A stretch of DNA of 64,000 nt from GCA-001856825 sp049965815. GTDB taxonomy: Archaea; Thermoplasmatota; Thermoplasmata; Thermoplasmatales; GCA-001856825. The first letter of the stretch is position 1; every line of letters begins with the position of its first letter. The position numbers and the translations under genes are program-made. The notes beneath the pieces were generated by a model that saw only the letters and a list, made by a program, of their open reading frames with translations, was not told the origin of the DNA and made no database searches. Positions 52,576-61,550 of the stretch are shown piece by piece. The stretch covers positions 1 through 64,000 of the forward strand of contig JBMFVV010000006.1 in the NCBI GenBank assembly GCA_049965815.1, read 5' to 3'.

Positions 52576-53499
52576 ATGAAATACTACACAGTTTTAGTAG
52601 CAGCCATCTTGGTGATAGCAGCGCTGGGACTGTATGTATATTATGAAAACAAGGATGTCCAGAAGACGGACTCCGGAACGCACATCTATCTTGGAGCTGT
52701 TTACTACGGACCGTTGAGGTATGCAAATTCCATTTCCGCAAACGTTGATTTTGGAGGAGATGTCAATCTAAAAAACAACATCTATTACGTAGTACTATCG
52801 ATATGGGACAGCAATCTGAGCTACGACCAGATTGGTATCTCTTCTCTAAACGGGAATTTTTACAGCACTTACTCTTACACAGAAATTGTAAATGGCTCAA
52901 TAAAATACATATTCAATCCTCATTGGTTCCCTATTTCTCCTGGGGAACATCAGTTATCGATGTACGTGAGCAGCGGAAATGTTTTCTTCAAATTTGACAA
53001 AAACACATTTGCAGCATTTACGGGTGGCAATGATTTTGCCATCAGTACGAACCAGAAAGTTGGAAATCACACGTTCAGTGGTCTGACTATTTACGAAGAG
53101 ATATATGGATTCAACAACTCATTCCCGGGGATTTCTTTCAATTTCTCCAGCATTCAATATAGTACTTCAAGCTCCCAGAGCAGTACGATAACTGACTGGA
53201 CACAGTTCACTCATAATCTTACAAACGTATCTAAGAAATTCAGCTCATATGTGTATATGAAATCCAACATAGTAAACATCTACAATTCCCAGCCTTTAAC
53301 CCTTACGTTAAGGGTTCAAAACATTCCTACGTCTGCATCTCTTGTCGTTTCGGACTTCAACTTAACCATACCCGGCAACGGGCAGTACTCTCTCGACATG
53401 ATGAAGGGAAATTACACACTTTACCTGCAGTATGGCGGGAAGATCAATTCCTATAATATATCACTAAACTCGAATATGACATACCAGATCAGCGGCTAA
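52576..53499 (+). CDS. Anchored exported protein of unknown function
   Basis: About 307 residues. N-terminal hydrophobic anchor MKYYTVLVAAILVIAALGLYV, then a Ser/Thr/Asn/Tyr-rich outer domain with many N-x-S/T sequons. It ends with a strand-rich part (LTLRVQNIPTSASLVVSDF, YNISLNSNMTYQISG). Start is ATG 52576; a TTG at 52561 lies in frame. No family recognised. Divergent from the QueF-like gene. Confidence 0.65.
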   Translation: MKYYTVLVAAILVIAALGLYVYYENKDVQKTDSGTHIYLGAVYYGPLRYANSISANVDFGGDVNLKNNIYYVVLSIWDSNLSYDQIGISSLNGNFYSTYSYTEIVNGSIKYIFNPHWFPISPGEHQLSMYVSSGNVFFKFDKNTFAAFTGGNDFAISTNQKVGNHTFSGLTIYEEIYGFNNSFPGISFNFSSIQYSTSSSQSSTITDWTQFTHNLTNVSKKFSSYVYMKSNIVNIYNSQPLTLTLRVQNIPTSASLVVSDFNLTIPGNGQYSLDMMKGNYTLYLQYGGKINSYNISLNSNMTYQISG

Positions 53500-53576
53500 T
53501 GGATGCGCATATCTTAGTTTACGAGGACGGTAATGATTTACAGGATAACCATGTTTCCCCTTCTAACCGCCCAAAC

Positions 53577-53586
53577 TTTTTATATC
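53577..53586 (+). promoter_or_regulatory. TATA-like box of the L7Ae operon
   Basis: TTTTTATATC lies 52-61 bp before the L7Ae ATG, leaving a leader of about 30 nt with a strong Shine-Dalgarno AAGGAGGT (about 53624-53631). This operon is leadered, unlike many single genes here. Confidence 0.6.
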
Positions 53587-53637
53587 CTCATAAATTACCC
53601 AAAGACCAATGACTGATAAAGTGAAGGAGGTAAGATA

Positions 53638-54006
53638 ATGGCAGAAACTAGTTATGTAAGATTCCAGACGCCGGACGACCTACGGACCAAAGCACTGCAG
53701 CTCGTAGAGGTTTCATCTGAAACTGGAAAGATAAGGAAGGGAACGAACGAAGTTACCAAGGTTGTAGAAAGAGGAGAGGCAAAGATGGTTGTGATAGCAG
53801 AGGATATACAGCCTCCTGAGGTTGTTCTCCACATCCCATTGCTCTGTGAGGAAAAGGGTATACCATATTTCTACGTTCAAAAGAAGGAGGATCTCGGACA
53901 GAAGGTCAAGCTGAAGAGTTCCGCAACAGTTGCAATTGTCGAACCTGGTAATGGAAAACAATTATTGACAGAACTTATTGATAAGTTCAAGGAAATAAAG
54001 AAATAA
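53638..54006 (+). CDS. rpl7ae: Ribosomal protein L7Ae
   Basis: 122 residues. KIRKGTNEVTKVVERGEAK is the k-turn RNA-binding motif, then MVVIAEDIQPPEVVLHIPLLCEE (in short, AEDIQPPEVVLH). Part of the large subunit and of box C/D and H/ACA RNPs and archaeal RNase P. ATG with AAGGAGGT upstream. Leads the L7Ae-S28e-L24e-Ndk-aIF5B operon. Confidence 0.97.
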   Translation: MAETSYVRFQTPDDLRTKALQLVEVSSETGKIRKGTNEVTKVVERGEAKMVVIAEDIQPPEVVLHIPLLCEEKGIPYFYVQKKEDLGQKVKLKSSATVAIVEPGNGKQLLTELIDKFKEIKK

Positions 54007-54019
54007 AGAGTGATTGAAA

Positions 54020-54232
54020 ATGCCAGAGAATGACGCCATTCCATGTGAAGTCGTGGAGCTTATAGGTAGGACAGGAATGGCCGGCGAAGCGACCCAGGTC
54101 AAGATAAAGGTGTTGGCGGGAGGAGACCAGGGAAGGGTTCTCACCAGAAACGTGATGGGTCCTGTCAGGGTCGGCGACATCCTCATGCTGAGAGAGACGG
54201 CTAGGGAAGCGAGGAAGCTATCGGTGAGGTGA
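54020..54232 (+). CDS. rps28e: Ribosomal protein S28e
   Basis: 70 residues. CEVVELIGRTGMAGEATQVK and the end MLRETAREARKL are family hallmarks. ATG 54020 is chosen over a TTG two codons upstream at 54014. Its stop overlaps the GTG of rpl24e. Confidence 0.96.
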   Translation: MPENDAIPCEVVELIGRTGMAGEATQVKIKVLAGGDQGRVLTRNVMGPVRVGDILMLRETAREARKLSVR

Positions 54233-54525
54233 TCGTTGTGGAAACCAGGTATTGTTCATTCTGTGGATCAAAGATAGAGTATGGGACTGGAAAGATGTAT
54301 ATCAGAAGGGACGGCTCTGTCCTGTATTTTGATACGTCAAAGTGCGAAAAGAATTTCCTAAAGCTTCACAGGGAACCAAGAAGAGTCCGGTGGACGGACG
54401 AAGGAAGAGAGGAAAAGGCACAGAGGATCAAGTTCTCGAAGGAAGCAGAACAGAAAGCTTCTCCACCTAAATTAGAAACAAAGGAAGAAGCAAAAGTTGC
54501 AGCAGAACCTCCCAAAGAGAGTTAA
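54229..54525 (+). CDS. rpl24e: Ribosomal protein L24e
   Basis: 98 residues. Zinc ribbon CSFCGSKIEYGTGKMYIRRDG with the second pair in DTSKCEKNF, then RRVRWTDEGR. The C-terminus is an Ala/Glu/Lys-rich tail (about 65-98), longer than the minimal archaeal form. Starts GTG 54229, overlapping rps28e; GTG 54238 is an alternative. Confidence 0.93.
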   Translation: MIVVETRYCSFCGSKIEYGTGKMYIRRDGSVLYFDTSKCEKNFLKLHREPRRVRWTDEGREEKAQRIKFSKEAEQKASPPKLETKEEAKVAAEPPKES

Positions 54526-54539
54526 GAGGGGGCGATTAC

Positions 54540-54980
54540 TTGAGAACTTTGGTCTTGATCAAACCAGATGGCGTTGCCAGGTCTAAGGTGGGCGTAATCA
54601 TATCCAGATTCGAGGACAAGGGTCTCAAGGTCACGGCATTGAAGCTCATGAAACTAGGAAGGGAAAAAGCGGAAAAACACTATGCTGTTCACAAGGGAAA
54701 ACCCTTCTATGAATCACTCCTGAATTATATTACATCAGCGCCACTTGTGGCGATGGTTGTTGAGGGTAACAACTGCATCGAGATAGTACGGAAACTGGTT
54801 GGAGCTACGAACGGGGCAAAGGCTGAGCCAGGAACGATCAGGGGAGATTTCTCCACTGGGATAGATTTTAATCTCATTCATGCAAGCGATTCTGAAGAAT
54901 CGGCCAGATATGAAATCCCAATATTCTTTGAAGAAAGTGAAATTCTAAGTTACGAGAGGGCAGATAAAGATTGGCTGTGA
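54540..54980 (+). CDS. ndk: Nucleoside diphosphate kinase
   Basis: 146 residues. LVLIKPDGVARSKVG at the N-terminus, VGATNGAKAEPGTIRGDF and the phospho-His in NLIHASDSEESA. Balances NTP pools. TTG start at 54540. Part of the conserved L7Ae-S28e-L24e-Ndk-aIF5B cluster. Confidence 0.96.
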   Translation: MRTLVLIKPDGVARSKVGVIISRFEDKGLKVTALKLMKLGREKAEKHYAVHKGKPFYESLLNYITSAPLVAMVVEGNNCIEIVRKLVGATNGAKAEPGTIRGDFSTGIDFNLIHASDSEESARYEIPIFFEESEILSYERADKDWL

Positions 54981-54986
54981 TAGCTT

Positions 54987-56717
54987 ATGTGGGTGAGGCA
55001 ACCAATAGTAGGCGTTCTCGGCCATGTGGACCATGGCAAGACTTCACTTCTGGATAACATTAGAGGTGGGGTGGTCGCATCAAGAGAAGCCGGCGGCATC
55101 ACCCAGCATATAGGTGCAACTGAAGTTCCAATACAGGAGATACTAAAGATATGCAAGGACATCGTAGGGAACAGGACATTTAAGATTCCTGGACTCTTGT
55201 TTATAGATACTCCGGGGCACGAATCGTTCTCCAGTCTCAGAATTAGGGGAGGGTCTATAGCGGACATAGCAGTTCTCGTGATTGACATAAGGGAAGGTAT
55301 AATGCCCCAAACAAAGGAATCACTAGAAGTCCTAAAGAGATTCAAAACTCCATTTGTGGTCGCAGCAAACAAGGTTGATCTGATTGAGGGATTCTCCAGT
55401 ATGAAGGGAGCATTCATTCCTTCCACAAGGACAATAGCCCAAACAAGACTTGAGGAACTGGACAATAAGCTGTTCCAGTTGTCATCGCAGATGTACAGGG
55501 AAGGGTTCAGTGCAGACAGGTACGATAGGATATCTGACTTTACAAGGAACATTGCAATAGTACCGCTATCCGCTAAGTCAGGTTACGGGGTTCCGGACCT
55601 CTTAATGGTTCTAGCAGGCCTGGCCCAGACATTCTTAGAATCCCAGCTGAGGAACGAAGATGAGACAGCAGAGGGGACGATCCTTGAGGTCAGGGAGGAG
55701 AAGGGAATGGGAGAAGTGTCGGATGCGATCCTTTACAGTGGGGTAATAAAGAAGGGAGAAACTGTTCTGACAGGAACTGTGAACGGTATAAAAGCCCTCA
55801 GGGTAAAGGGCATATTCAAACCCAAACCCCTGGACGAGATAAGGGATCCCCGCGACAGATTCCTGCCTGTCTCTGAGGTCAGGGCTGCATCAGGAATTAG
55901 GATTCTTTTCCAGGGGGAGGGTGGCGTCATTCCCGGGAGCCCGTTCAAGGAAGCTACAGGGGATCTCATAACACTCAAGAAGTCCATAGAAGACGCAATA
56001 AAGAATTCTTTCAAGCCGTCGAACGAAGGGATAGTTGCAAAGGCTGATACTGTTGGGGGACTGGAAGCGCTTGTTTATGAACTTGGGAGGATCAATGTTC
56101 CCATCAAGAAGGCAGAAGTTGGTCCTGTTTCAAAGAGGGACTTCACAGAGGCCAGTACCAATGCCGTACCAGAGAACAAGATAATAATTGCATTCAATGT
56201 GCCTGTTGAAGTAAAGGATTTTCAAGACGTAAAAGTCATAGAGAACAGGGTAATCTATTCAATAAAAGATGACTTGGTAAAGGCAAGGGAGGAGATAAGG
56301 CAGAAGGAAGTGGAAGAAAAGAGGAGGGCCATGACATTTCCTTGCAAGCTCCTGGTGATGGAGGGGAATGTATTCAGGATTTCAAAACCTGCAATATTTG
56401 GAGTGAGAGTGTTAGGCGGAAAACTGAGAGTTAGGACCCAACTTATGAAAATGGATGGTTCAAACGTTGGACCAGTGAAGAGCATAAGGACAGGCGAACA
56501 GTCCCTCGATGAAGCCAGTCAAGGGGAAGAAGTCGCCATAGCTATGGACGGCATCACGGTGGGAAGGCAGATCAAGGAAGGGGATGTGCTTTACTCTGAC
56601 ATAAATGAAAGGGATTTCAGGCTGTTGAAAGAAGAGAATCTGAATATGGATGAAAACATGATAATGGAAGAGATCAAGAGTTTGAGGAGAAAGACAAGCC
56701 CCTTCTGGGGTAGCTAG
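54987..56717 (+). CDS. infB: Translation initiation factor aIF5B
   Basis: 576 residues, archaeal size. GTPase motifs: GHVDHGKTSL, DTPGHESF and NKVD. Domain II starts near residue 220 and the C-terminal domain IV holds the tRNA-binding part. It helps subunit joining with initiator tRNA. ATG 54987, 6 bp after ndk. Confidence 0.96.
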   Translation: MWVRQPIVGVLGHVDHGKTSLLDNIRGGVVASREAGGITQHIGATEVPIQEILKICKDIVGNRTFKIPGLLFIDTPGHESFSSLRIRGGSIADIAVLVIDIREGIMPQTKESLEVLKRFKTPFVVAANKVDLIEGFSSMKGAFIPSTRTIAQTRLEELDNKLFQLSSQMYREGFSADRYDRISDFTRNIAIVPLSAKSGYGVPDLLMVLAGLAQTFLESQLRNEDETAEGTILEVREEKGMGEVSDAILYSGVIKKGETVLTGTVNGIKALRVKGIFKPKPLDEIRDPRDRFLPVSEVRAASGIRILFQGEGGVIPGSPFKEATGDLITLKKSIEDAIKNSFKPSNEGIVAKADTVGGLEALVYELGRINVPIKKAEVGPVSKRDFTEASTNAVPENKIIIAFNVPVEVKDFQDVKVIENRVIYSIKDDLVKAREEIRQKEVEEKRRAMTFPCKLLVMEGNVFRISKPAIFGVRVLGGKLRVRTQLMKMDGSNVGPVKSIRTGEQSLDEASQGEEVAIAMDGITVGRQIKEGDVLYSDINERDFRLLKEENLNMDENMIMEEIKSLRRKTSPFWGS

Positions 56718-56765
56718 AGGATAAGGCCGATAGACTTTTTATGCCTGAAGCTATACGCATGCCTC

Positions 56766-56939
56766 ATGGAAGTCAATGCACTAGAGTTCTGTACATCTTG
56801 CGGTACTGGTCTGCAGGAAAGGGGAGCGACAACTTTCAAGTGCCCCTCTTGCGGGCAGGAGACCATAAGCAGATGCAACAACTGCAGAGAACTGTCTGTA
56901 CCATACCAATGCCCTAAATGCGGTTTCAGGGGGCCATAA
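56766..56939 (+). CDS. Small zinc-ribbon protein (57 aa)
   Basis: 57 residues with four CxxC knuckles: FCTSCG, CPSCG, CNNC and CPKCGF. This is the archaeal two-zinc-ribbon RNA-binding-like protein (DUF1610-type) usually encoded just before aEF1B. It is likely a translation-associated protein. ATG 56766; two bases after its TAA is the TTG start of aEF1B. Shorter than common gene-calling limits. Confidence 0.85.
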   Translation: MEVNALEFCTSCGTGLQERGATTFKCPSCGQETISRCNNCRELSVPYQCPKCGFRGP

Positions 56940-56941
56940 AT

Positions 56942-57211
56942 TTGGGTAAAGTGGCCGTATCTTTCAAGGTCATGCCGTCTGATGAAACCAAGGACTTGGA
57001 GGCAATAGAGAAGGGCCTGAAAGATGATCTTTCCAAGAACTATGCTCTTGGAAAGAGTAGCATAGAAGAGCTTGCTTTTGGAATAAAGGTCTTGAAACTC
57101 ATCGTCATAATGGGGGATGAGGGAGGACTTGTAGACAGCGTAGAGCAAAAGATACGTTCCTTTCAAGATGTTGGAGAAGTTGAAGTCGAAGAAGTTTCCC
57201 TCATCTCCTGA
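56942..57211 (+). CDS. ef1b: Elongation factor 1-beta
   Basis: 89 residues, the archaeal size. KVAVSFKVMPSDE start, LEAIEKGLKDDL, a IEELAFGIKVLKLIVIMGDEGG strand seen in short (EELAFGIKVLKL) and VEVEEVSLIS end. Exchanges GDP on aEF1A. The start is TTG 56942, right after the zinc-ribbon stop; an upstream ATG at 56918 would read in the zinc-ribbon gene. Confidence 0.92.
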   Translation: MGKVAVSFKVMPSDETKDLEAIEKGLKDDLSKNYALGKSSIEELAFGIKVLKLIVIMGDEGGLVDSVEQKIRSFQDVGEVEVEEVSLIS

Positions 57212-57269
57212 CCTCTAAATTTTTGGAATAAATATATTGCCTTCTGGGTCTTTATTATAGAAAGTTAAG

Positions 57270-58217
57270 ATGTCTCCAGTCAAGACTACGACCAGAAGCG
57301 TCGTAATAAGGGCGTTTCTCGGAGATTTATTCATCTCCATAATGAAATACATTGCAGCTGCCTTTAGTGGGAGTGCCGCAATGTTGGCGGAAGCGATTCA
57401 TTCATCATCAGATACTGTAAACCAGTTCCTTCTATTAATCGGGTACAACCTAAGCAGAAGGAAGGATGCGTCGAAGTTTCCCTTTGGAAGGGGAAGAGAA
57501 CAGTTTTTCTGGTCTTTCGTTGCAGCCATATTGGTCTTTGGTATTTCTGGAGTACTGACATTTCTGGAGGGTATCATAAAACTTACGACCCCTTACAAGA
57601 TCACGGAACCCATTTCGGCATACATCGTTCTTGCCATGTCGTTTGCGATTGACGGATATGTTCTATACATATCCTCTGGATTGTTCCTCTCAAATTATAG
57701 AAAACAGGGGTATCGTAACGTATTCTCCTTCATGAAGGATTTCAGGGACCCAGTCTTGCTAACAGCTTTGGTCGAAGATGCGGCTGCAATTGCAGGAGTC
57801 ACGACTGCACTTGTGGGAATTTCGCTATCTCTGCTCACGAGAAACAACGTTTACGATGCATCTTCTTCGATCGTCATCGGGATCATAATGATGATTTCTG
57901 GACTATACCTTTCAAAGAGGAGCAAGGACCTCCTTATAGGTCAAGGTATATCCGCTGGGGACCAGAAGAAGATTGAGGATATATTGAAGTCAAATAAATC
58001 CGTAAATAAGGTTCTGGATGTCAAAGCAATTTATGAGGGACCTGAAAAGATTCTGTTAGCCATGGACCTGAACTTTAAGGATGGACTCAGCACTGATCAA
58101 ATTGAGGGAGCAATAGATGAGATCGAATCATCCATCAAATCCTCAATCCCATTCGTTGATAGAATTTACGTTGAGGCTGAAGAAAGAAAGCTGGACATTA
58201 AATTCAAAGAATCATAA
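57270..58217 (+). CDS. Cation diffusion facilitator, ZnT9-like
   Basis: 315 residues with six membrane segments. AEAIHSSSDTVNQ in TM2, KFPFGRGREQFFWSF and DPVLLTALVEDAAAIAGV in TM5. The ED-x-AA motif replaces the usual H/D-x3-D site A residues of CDFs, as in the ZnT9 group. C-terminal cytoplasmic domain from about 225. Metal unknown. ATG 57270. Confidence 0.87.
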   Translation: MSPVKTTTRSVVIRAFLGDLFISIMKYIAAAFSGSAAMLAEAIHSSSDTVNQFLLLIGYNLSRRKDASKFPFGRGREQFFWSFVAAILVFGISGVLTFLEGIIKLTTPYKITEPISAYIVLAMSFAIDGYVLYISSGLFLSNYRKQGYRNVFSFMKDFRDPVLLTALVEDAAAIAGVTTALVGISLSLLTRNNVYDASSSIVIGIIMMISGLYLSKRSKDLLIGQGISAGDQKKIEDILKSNKSVNKVLDVKAIYEGPEKILLAMDLNFKDGLSTDQIEGAIDEIESSIKSSIPFVDRIYVEAEERKLDIKFKES

Positions 58218-58617
58218 GATCATCTTGACTGGAGTCCACAATCCAGAATCTACCCGGCGAGAGTATGTCAATAAATGCTGAGTTTGATGGAATTTTCATT
58301 CTGAATCCGCCTTGGTAAGTCTCGAAAGCAGCAATAGATTCAGATGCATAACGTTAAGACACACTTAAATCTTCTTTAAGCAGAAGCCTGTTTCTATCTA
58401 CCAGAATATAATATTCTCTATATTGACTGCATGGAAAAAATATCTCAAAGGTAGGATGGTTACTGAATAAACAAAGTAAACGTTTCAAAACAGTTTTGAC
58501 ATATTTACGAATTAAAACATAATTAATGATGAATATAAATTTTCCAGCAAGGAAAAATCATAACAACTGTTTAATAGTAATTATAATTACCAGACATCTT
58601 TAGGGGGTAATACCAAG
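58218..58617. other. AT-rich intergenic region before the surface-protein gene
   Basis: About 400 bp. A TATA-like AATATAAAT near 58532-58540 and a strong Shine-Dalgarno AGGGGG at 58602-58607, 10 bp before the next ATG, imply a leader of roughly 50 nt. On the minus strand near 58220-58345 there is a short unexplained frame containing SPGRFWIVDSSQDD, possibly a gene scrap. Otherwise nothing is seen. Confidence 0.4.
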
Positions 58618-61509
58618 ATGCTTAAGAAATCTGGAAAAATAGCAGCTCTGTTAATCATCACTATAATGGTGATGGGAGGACTCTTCGGGGCAGCGCTCGG
58701 CCAAGTGCAAGGAGTAAATAAGGTATCGTTTAGTTTTACGGTCCTGGGGAATGGAATATCCCCAGCAACTGGAGTTAAGGTAGAGCTGGAGAGTTCAAAT
58801 GGAGTTGTTCTTGCTACTAACACGTCTGGCCCCACTGTAGGATTTTCGGCATATCCCGGAAGCTACATAATTTACGTTCCAAGTCAGTATGTTTCATCTT
58901 CACTGATAGTCTACGATTCAGCACAGGCAACTATAAGTGTGAAGAGCAACGGAACTGTATACTCCGGAAGTTCGGTTATGAGCACGCTGAGTGTGGGCTA
59001 CTCAGAGGCATCCTCCTACGTATATGTTATGGTAAAGGGAATTTCTGCGGCTCAGGTGACTTCTGTATACCTGACTCTCCCGAACGGACTTAAAATGCCT
59101 GCGTCAAGAGTCAATGTGTCAAATCCCAACTCAGGATATGCCGTTATGAGCATACCCGGTCCACAAACACTTACAATTGCATACAATTCCACTTCAAAAG
59201 CATTCTACTCGGAGTCGCTGAACATATCGGCTAGCAAGTCTAACAACAGCATTGTTGCCAATGTGTCCTCGCTGGACAATGTACAGGGAGTAGTTACGTC
59301 TTCCAGTGGAACATCAGTCAATAGGGTGGAGGTGTCAATATACCAGGGCGGAGTTCTACTGGGTGCAGATGAATTCACGAATGGATATTATTACATATCT
59401 CTTTCACCCGGAACTTACAGCCTCATCATCTCTTCGCCAGGTTATCTTCCATATACCACCACTGTTACGACAGGGAGCATATCTCTCTTCCAGACAGTAG
59501 TCCTGACACCTTCAATCGTCACGCAGACAGAAATGGTCTCCTTTGATACAAGCTTCCAGAATGTTACGATATCAGGCGGTGTCACTCTAACAAACGCAAC
59601 AACACTTCCCTTCCTTCCAAACTCAAATGCAGGTTCACTTTATGAACAGATGAAGCTAGATGGGCTGTCGGCGAACGATCTATGGGGCATCCTGAATGTT
59701 ACAGTGCCATATACAACAGCAAACACAGTGCTATATAACAATTACTCGTATAATTCAACAGGCGCTCACACGACATTCTCAGAGAGTGCCGGTACATACA
59801 AGTTCAGTTATATTGCCACATACTACCAGTCCAAAGTAAAGGTACAGAGCTATAGCAGCATCAGGATCTATCTTAACGAGAACGACAACAACACCACCGC
59901 ACTTACATACATAACTCAACTGAGCATACCGGCTCCGTATCAAAGGGCAAACATTATCAGCTCCAGCATCGCGACTGTCTCAGGGTATTCTGGTGTCATT
60001 ACAATATCAAACAGCAGCATGAATGGATTCCTGACGATCAATATAGCACCACAGCAGAAACCACTCCTGAAAATGAGCCAAATATCAGCAACTTGGAGCG
60101 GTTCATTTGAGTCAACAATTTCTTCAAACACATCATCTAATTTCACGCTGCTTGTACCAGTCGGAAAGATGGTGAACATAAACGCCAGCAAGGTTCCCTA
60201 CGATCCTGTTCTGGGAATGGACAACTACCAGAGCATGAACTTCACCTGGAACATTGGAGGCGCAGTCATGTATGGATATAATATCTCATACAATTTCACC
60301 AGCGGTTCGCATCCAGTATCCCTCACTGTGAAGAGCTCTAGCGGTGTTACAAACCAGACAAATTTCACCATAATTGGCGACTCACTAAATCCGCAATTCA
60401 ATCTGCTAGTACTACAAAACGGAAAGCTGAGGTTAAACGAAACGACATCTTCATCTGCACAGTACGTACTGTATGTGAATCAGACGGTGACGGTATACTT
60501 CAACTCTATAAATTCTAAGGACTTGCTACCAAATGGTCAATCCACGGGCATACCTATTTCAGTAACATGGGACATTGCAGGCACGTCTGAGACTGGAACA
60601 AACGTATCTTATTCCTTCCAGACTCCCACCTTCAACGGCGTGGTAAAGCACGCATACGCGACGGTAATGAACGGAGTTGGAAATAGTTTCAATGTTAGTA
60701 TAGTCATACACGTCAACGATACAACACCTCCAGTAGTGTTTTTCCAGATATACAACGTAACGACAGGCAATGTGATAACTTCGACTAATCAGGGGCAGAA
60801 TGTCACACTCAATGCTTCTAAAACAATCGCGCCAAACGGGGGTCACATAGTATCCTACGTGTGGTATTTCAGCTTCCAGAACGGAACTGTTGCCAAACAG
60901 AACGTGGATTACAAAGTATACAGCGCCTCATCGAATAACTCTACCCTTACAGTTGCATTCTTGGAGTATGGAACATTTGAGATAAAGCTAAAAGCAACGG
61001 ACCAGTCGAACAACACAAATTCCAACACACAGAGTCTCAGCGTAAATGCGGTAGGTCCAGAAATAGAGATCATGAACGTCACTTATCCCAAGAGTTACGT
61101 TGAAGGTTCCTCTTCCACGCTCAAGCTTAACCTTAAGAATGTTGGACTGGAAACGGCATCAACGTACTATGTGACAATTAACATAGGCGGTAAGGTAATC
61201 AAGAACCAGACGTTCTCTAATCTTTCTTCCAATCAGTCTTCCAATGCAACGATCACATTTGTGCCAGCAAATTCAGGAAGCTACTCTATGATCATTACGG
61301 TACATGCAGTAAATGAACCAACGTTCTTCAACACAAATGCATCAGTTACTAAGGCCGTATCCATTGCACAGGCAGCCTGGAAACTGCCAGCGCTCGTTGG
61401 CGGAATAGTGGTTGCTATCGGTATACTATCGTTCATATATTACGACGTCACGGTAAGAAGAAAGAGACCCAAGGATCAGAAGCCACCCAAGAAACAGCTG
61501 AAAGTTTAA
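58618..61509 (+). CDS. Large cell-surface protein with signal peptide, PKD/CARDB-like domains and C-terminal anchor
   Basis: 963 residues. Signal peptide about 1-29 (MLKKSGKIAALLIITIMVMG). About 35-120 and 220-300 are carboxypeptidase-regulatory-like beta domains; two PKD-like beta domains near 510-600 and 690-810; CARDB-like at 835-925. A C-terminal membrane segment LPALVGGIVVAIGILSFIYY is followed by a basic tail RRKRPKDQKPPKKQ in the cytoplasm. Very rich in Ser/Thr/Asn with dozens of N-x-S/T sequons. A structural or adhesive surface glycoprotein; S-layer role is possible. Strong SD suggests high expression. Confidence 0.82.
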   Translation: MLKKSGKIAALLIITIMVMGGLFGAALGQVQGVNKVSFSFTVLGNGISPATGVKVELESSNGVVLATNTSGPTVGFSAYPGSYIIYVPSQYVSSSLIVYDSAQATISVKSNGTVYSGSSVMSTLSVGYSEASSYVYVMVKGISAAQVTSVYLTLPNGLKMPASRVNVSNPNSGYAVMSIPGPQTLTIAYNSTSKAFYSESLNISASKSNNSIVANVSSLDNVQGVVTSSSGTSVNRVEVSIYQGGVLLGADEFTNGYYYISLSPGTYSLIISSPGYLPYTTTVTTGSISLFQTVVLTPSIVTQTEMVSFDTSFQNVTISGGVTLTNATTLPFLPNSNAGSLYEQMKLDGLSANDLWGILNVTVPYTTANTVLYNNYSYNSTGAHTTFSESAGTYKFSYIATYYQSKVKVQSYSSIRIYLNENDNNTTALTYITQLSIPAPYQRANIISSSIATVSGYSGVITISNSSMNGFLTINIAPQQKPLLKMSQISATWSGSFESTISSNTSSNFTLLVPVGKMVNINASKVPYDPVLGMDNYQSMNFTWNIGGAVMYGYNISYNFTSGSHPVSLTVKSSSGVTNQTNFTIIGDSLNPQFNLLVLQNGKLRLNETTSSSAQYVLYVNQTVTVYFNSINSKDLLPNGQSTGIPISVTWDIAGTSETGTNVSYSFQTPTFNGVVKHAYATVMNGVGNSFNVSIVIHVNDTTPPVVFFQIYNVTTGNVITSTNQGQNVTLNASKTIAPNGGHIVSYVWYFSFQNGTVAKQNVDYKVYSASSNNSTLTVAFLEYGTFEIKLKATDQSNNTNSNTQSLSVNAVGPEIEIMNVTYPKSYVEGSSSTLKLNLKNVGLETASTYYVTINIGGKVIKNQTFSNLSSNQSSNATITFVPANSGSYSMIITVHAVNEPTFFNTNASVTKAVSIAQAAWKLPALVGGIVVAIGILSFIYYDVTVRRKRPKDQKPPKKQLKV

Positions 61510-61550
61510 ACTTTTATTTTTTTCTCTATATTTTATCGGATGCTTGTATA
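61510..61550. terminator. T-rich terminator between the surface protein and argS
   Basis: A CTTTTATTTTTTTCTC run directly after the surface-protein stop is a likely archaeal oligo-T terminator for the plus strand; argS converges onto it 16 bp away. Confidence 0.45.

Noticed and set aside
54987..55552. Minus-strand frame over the aIF5B N-terminus (54950-55552)
   Set aside because: Complement of the GTPase domain; Ser/Leu-rich shadow.
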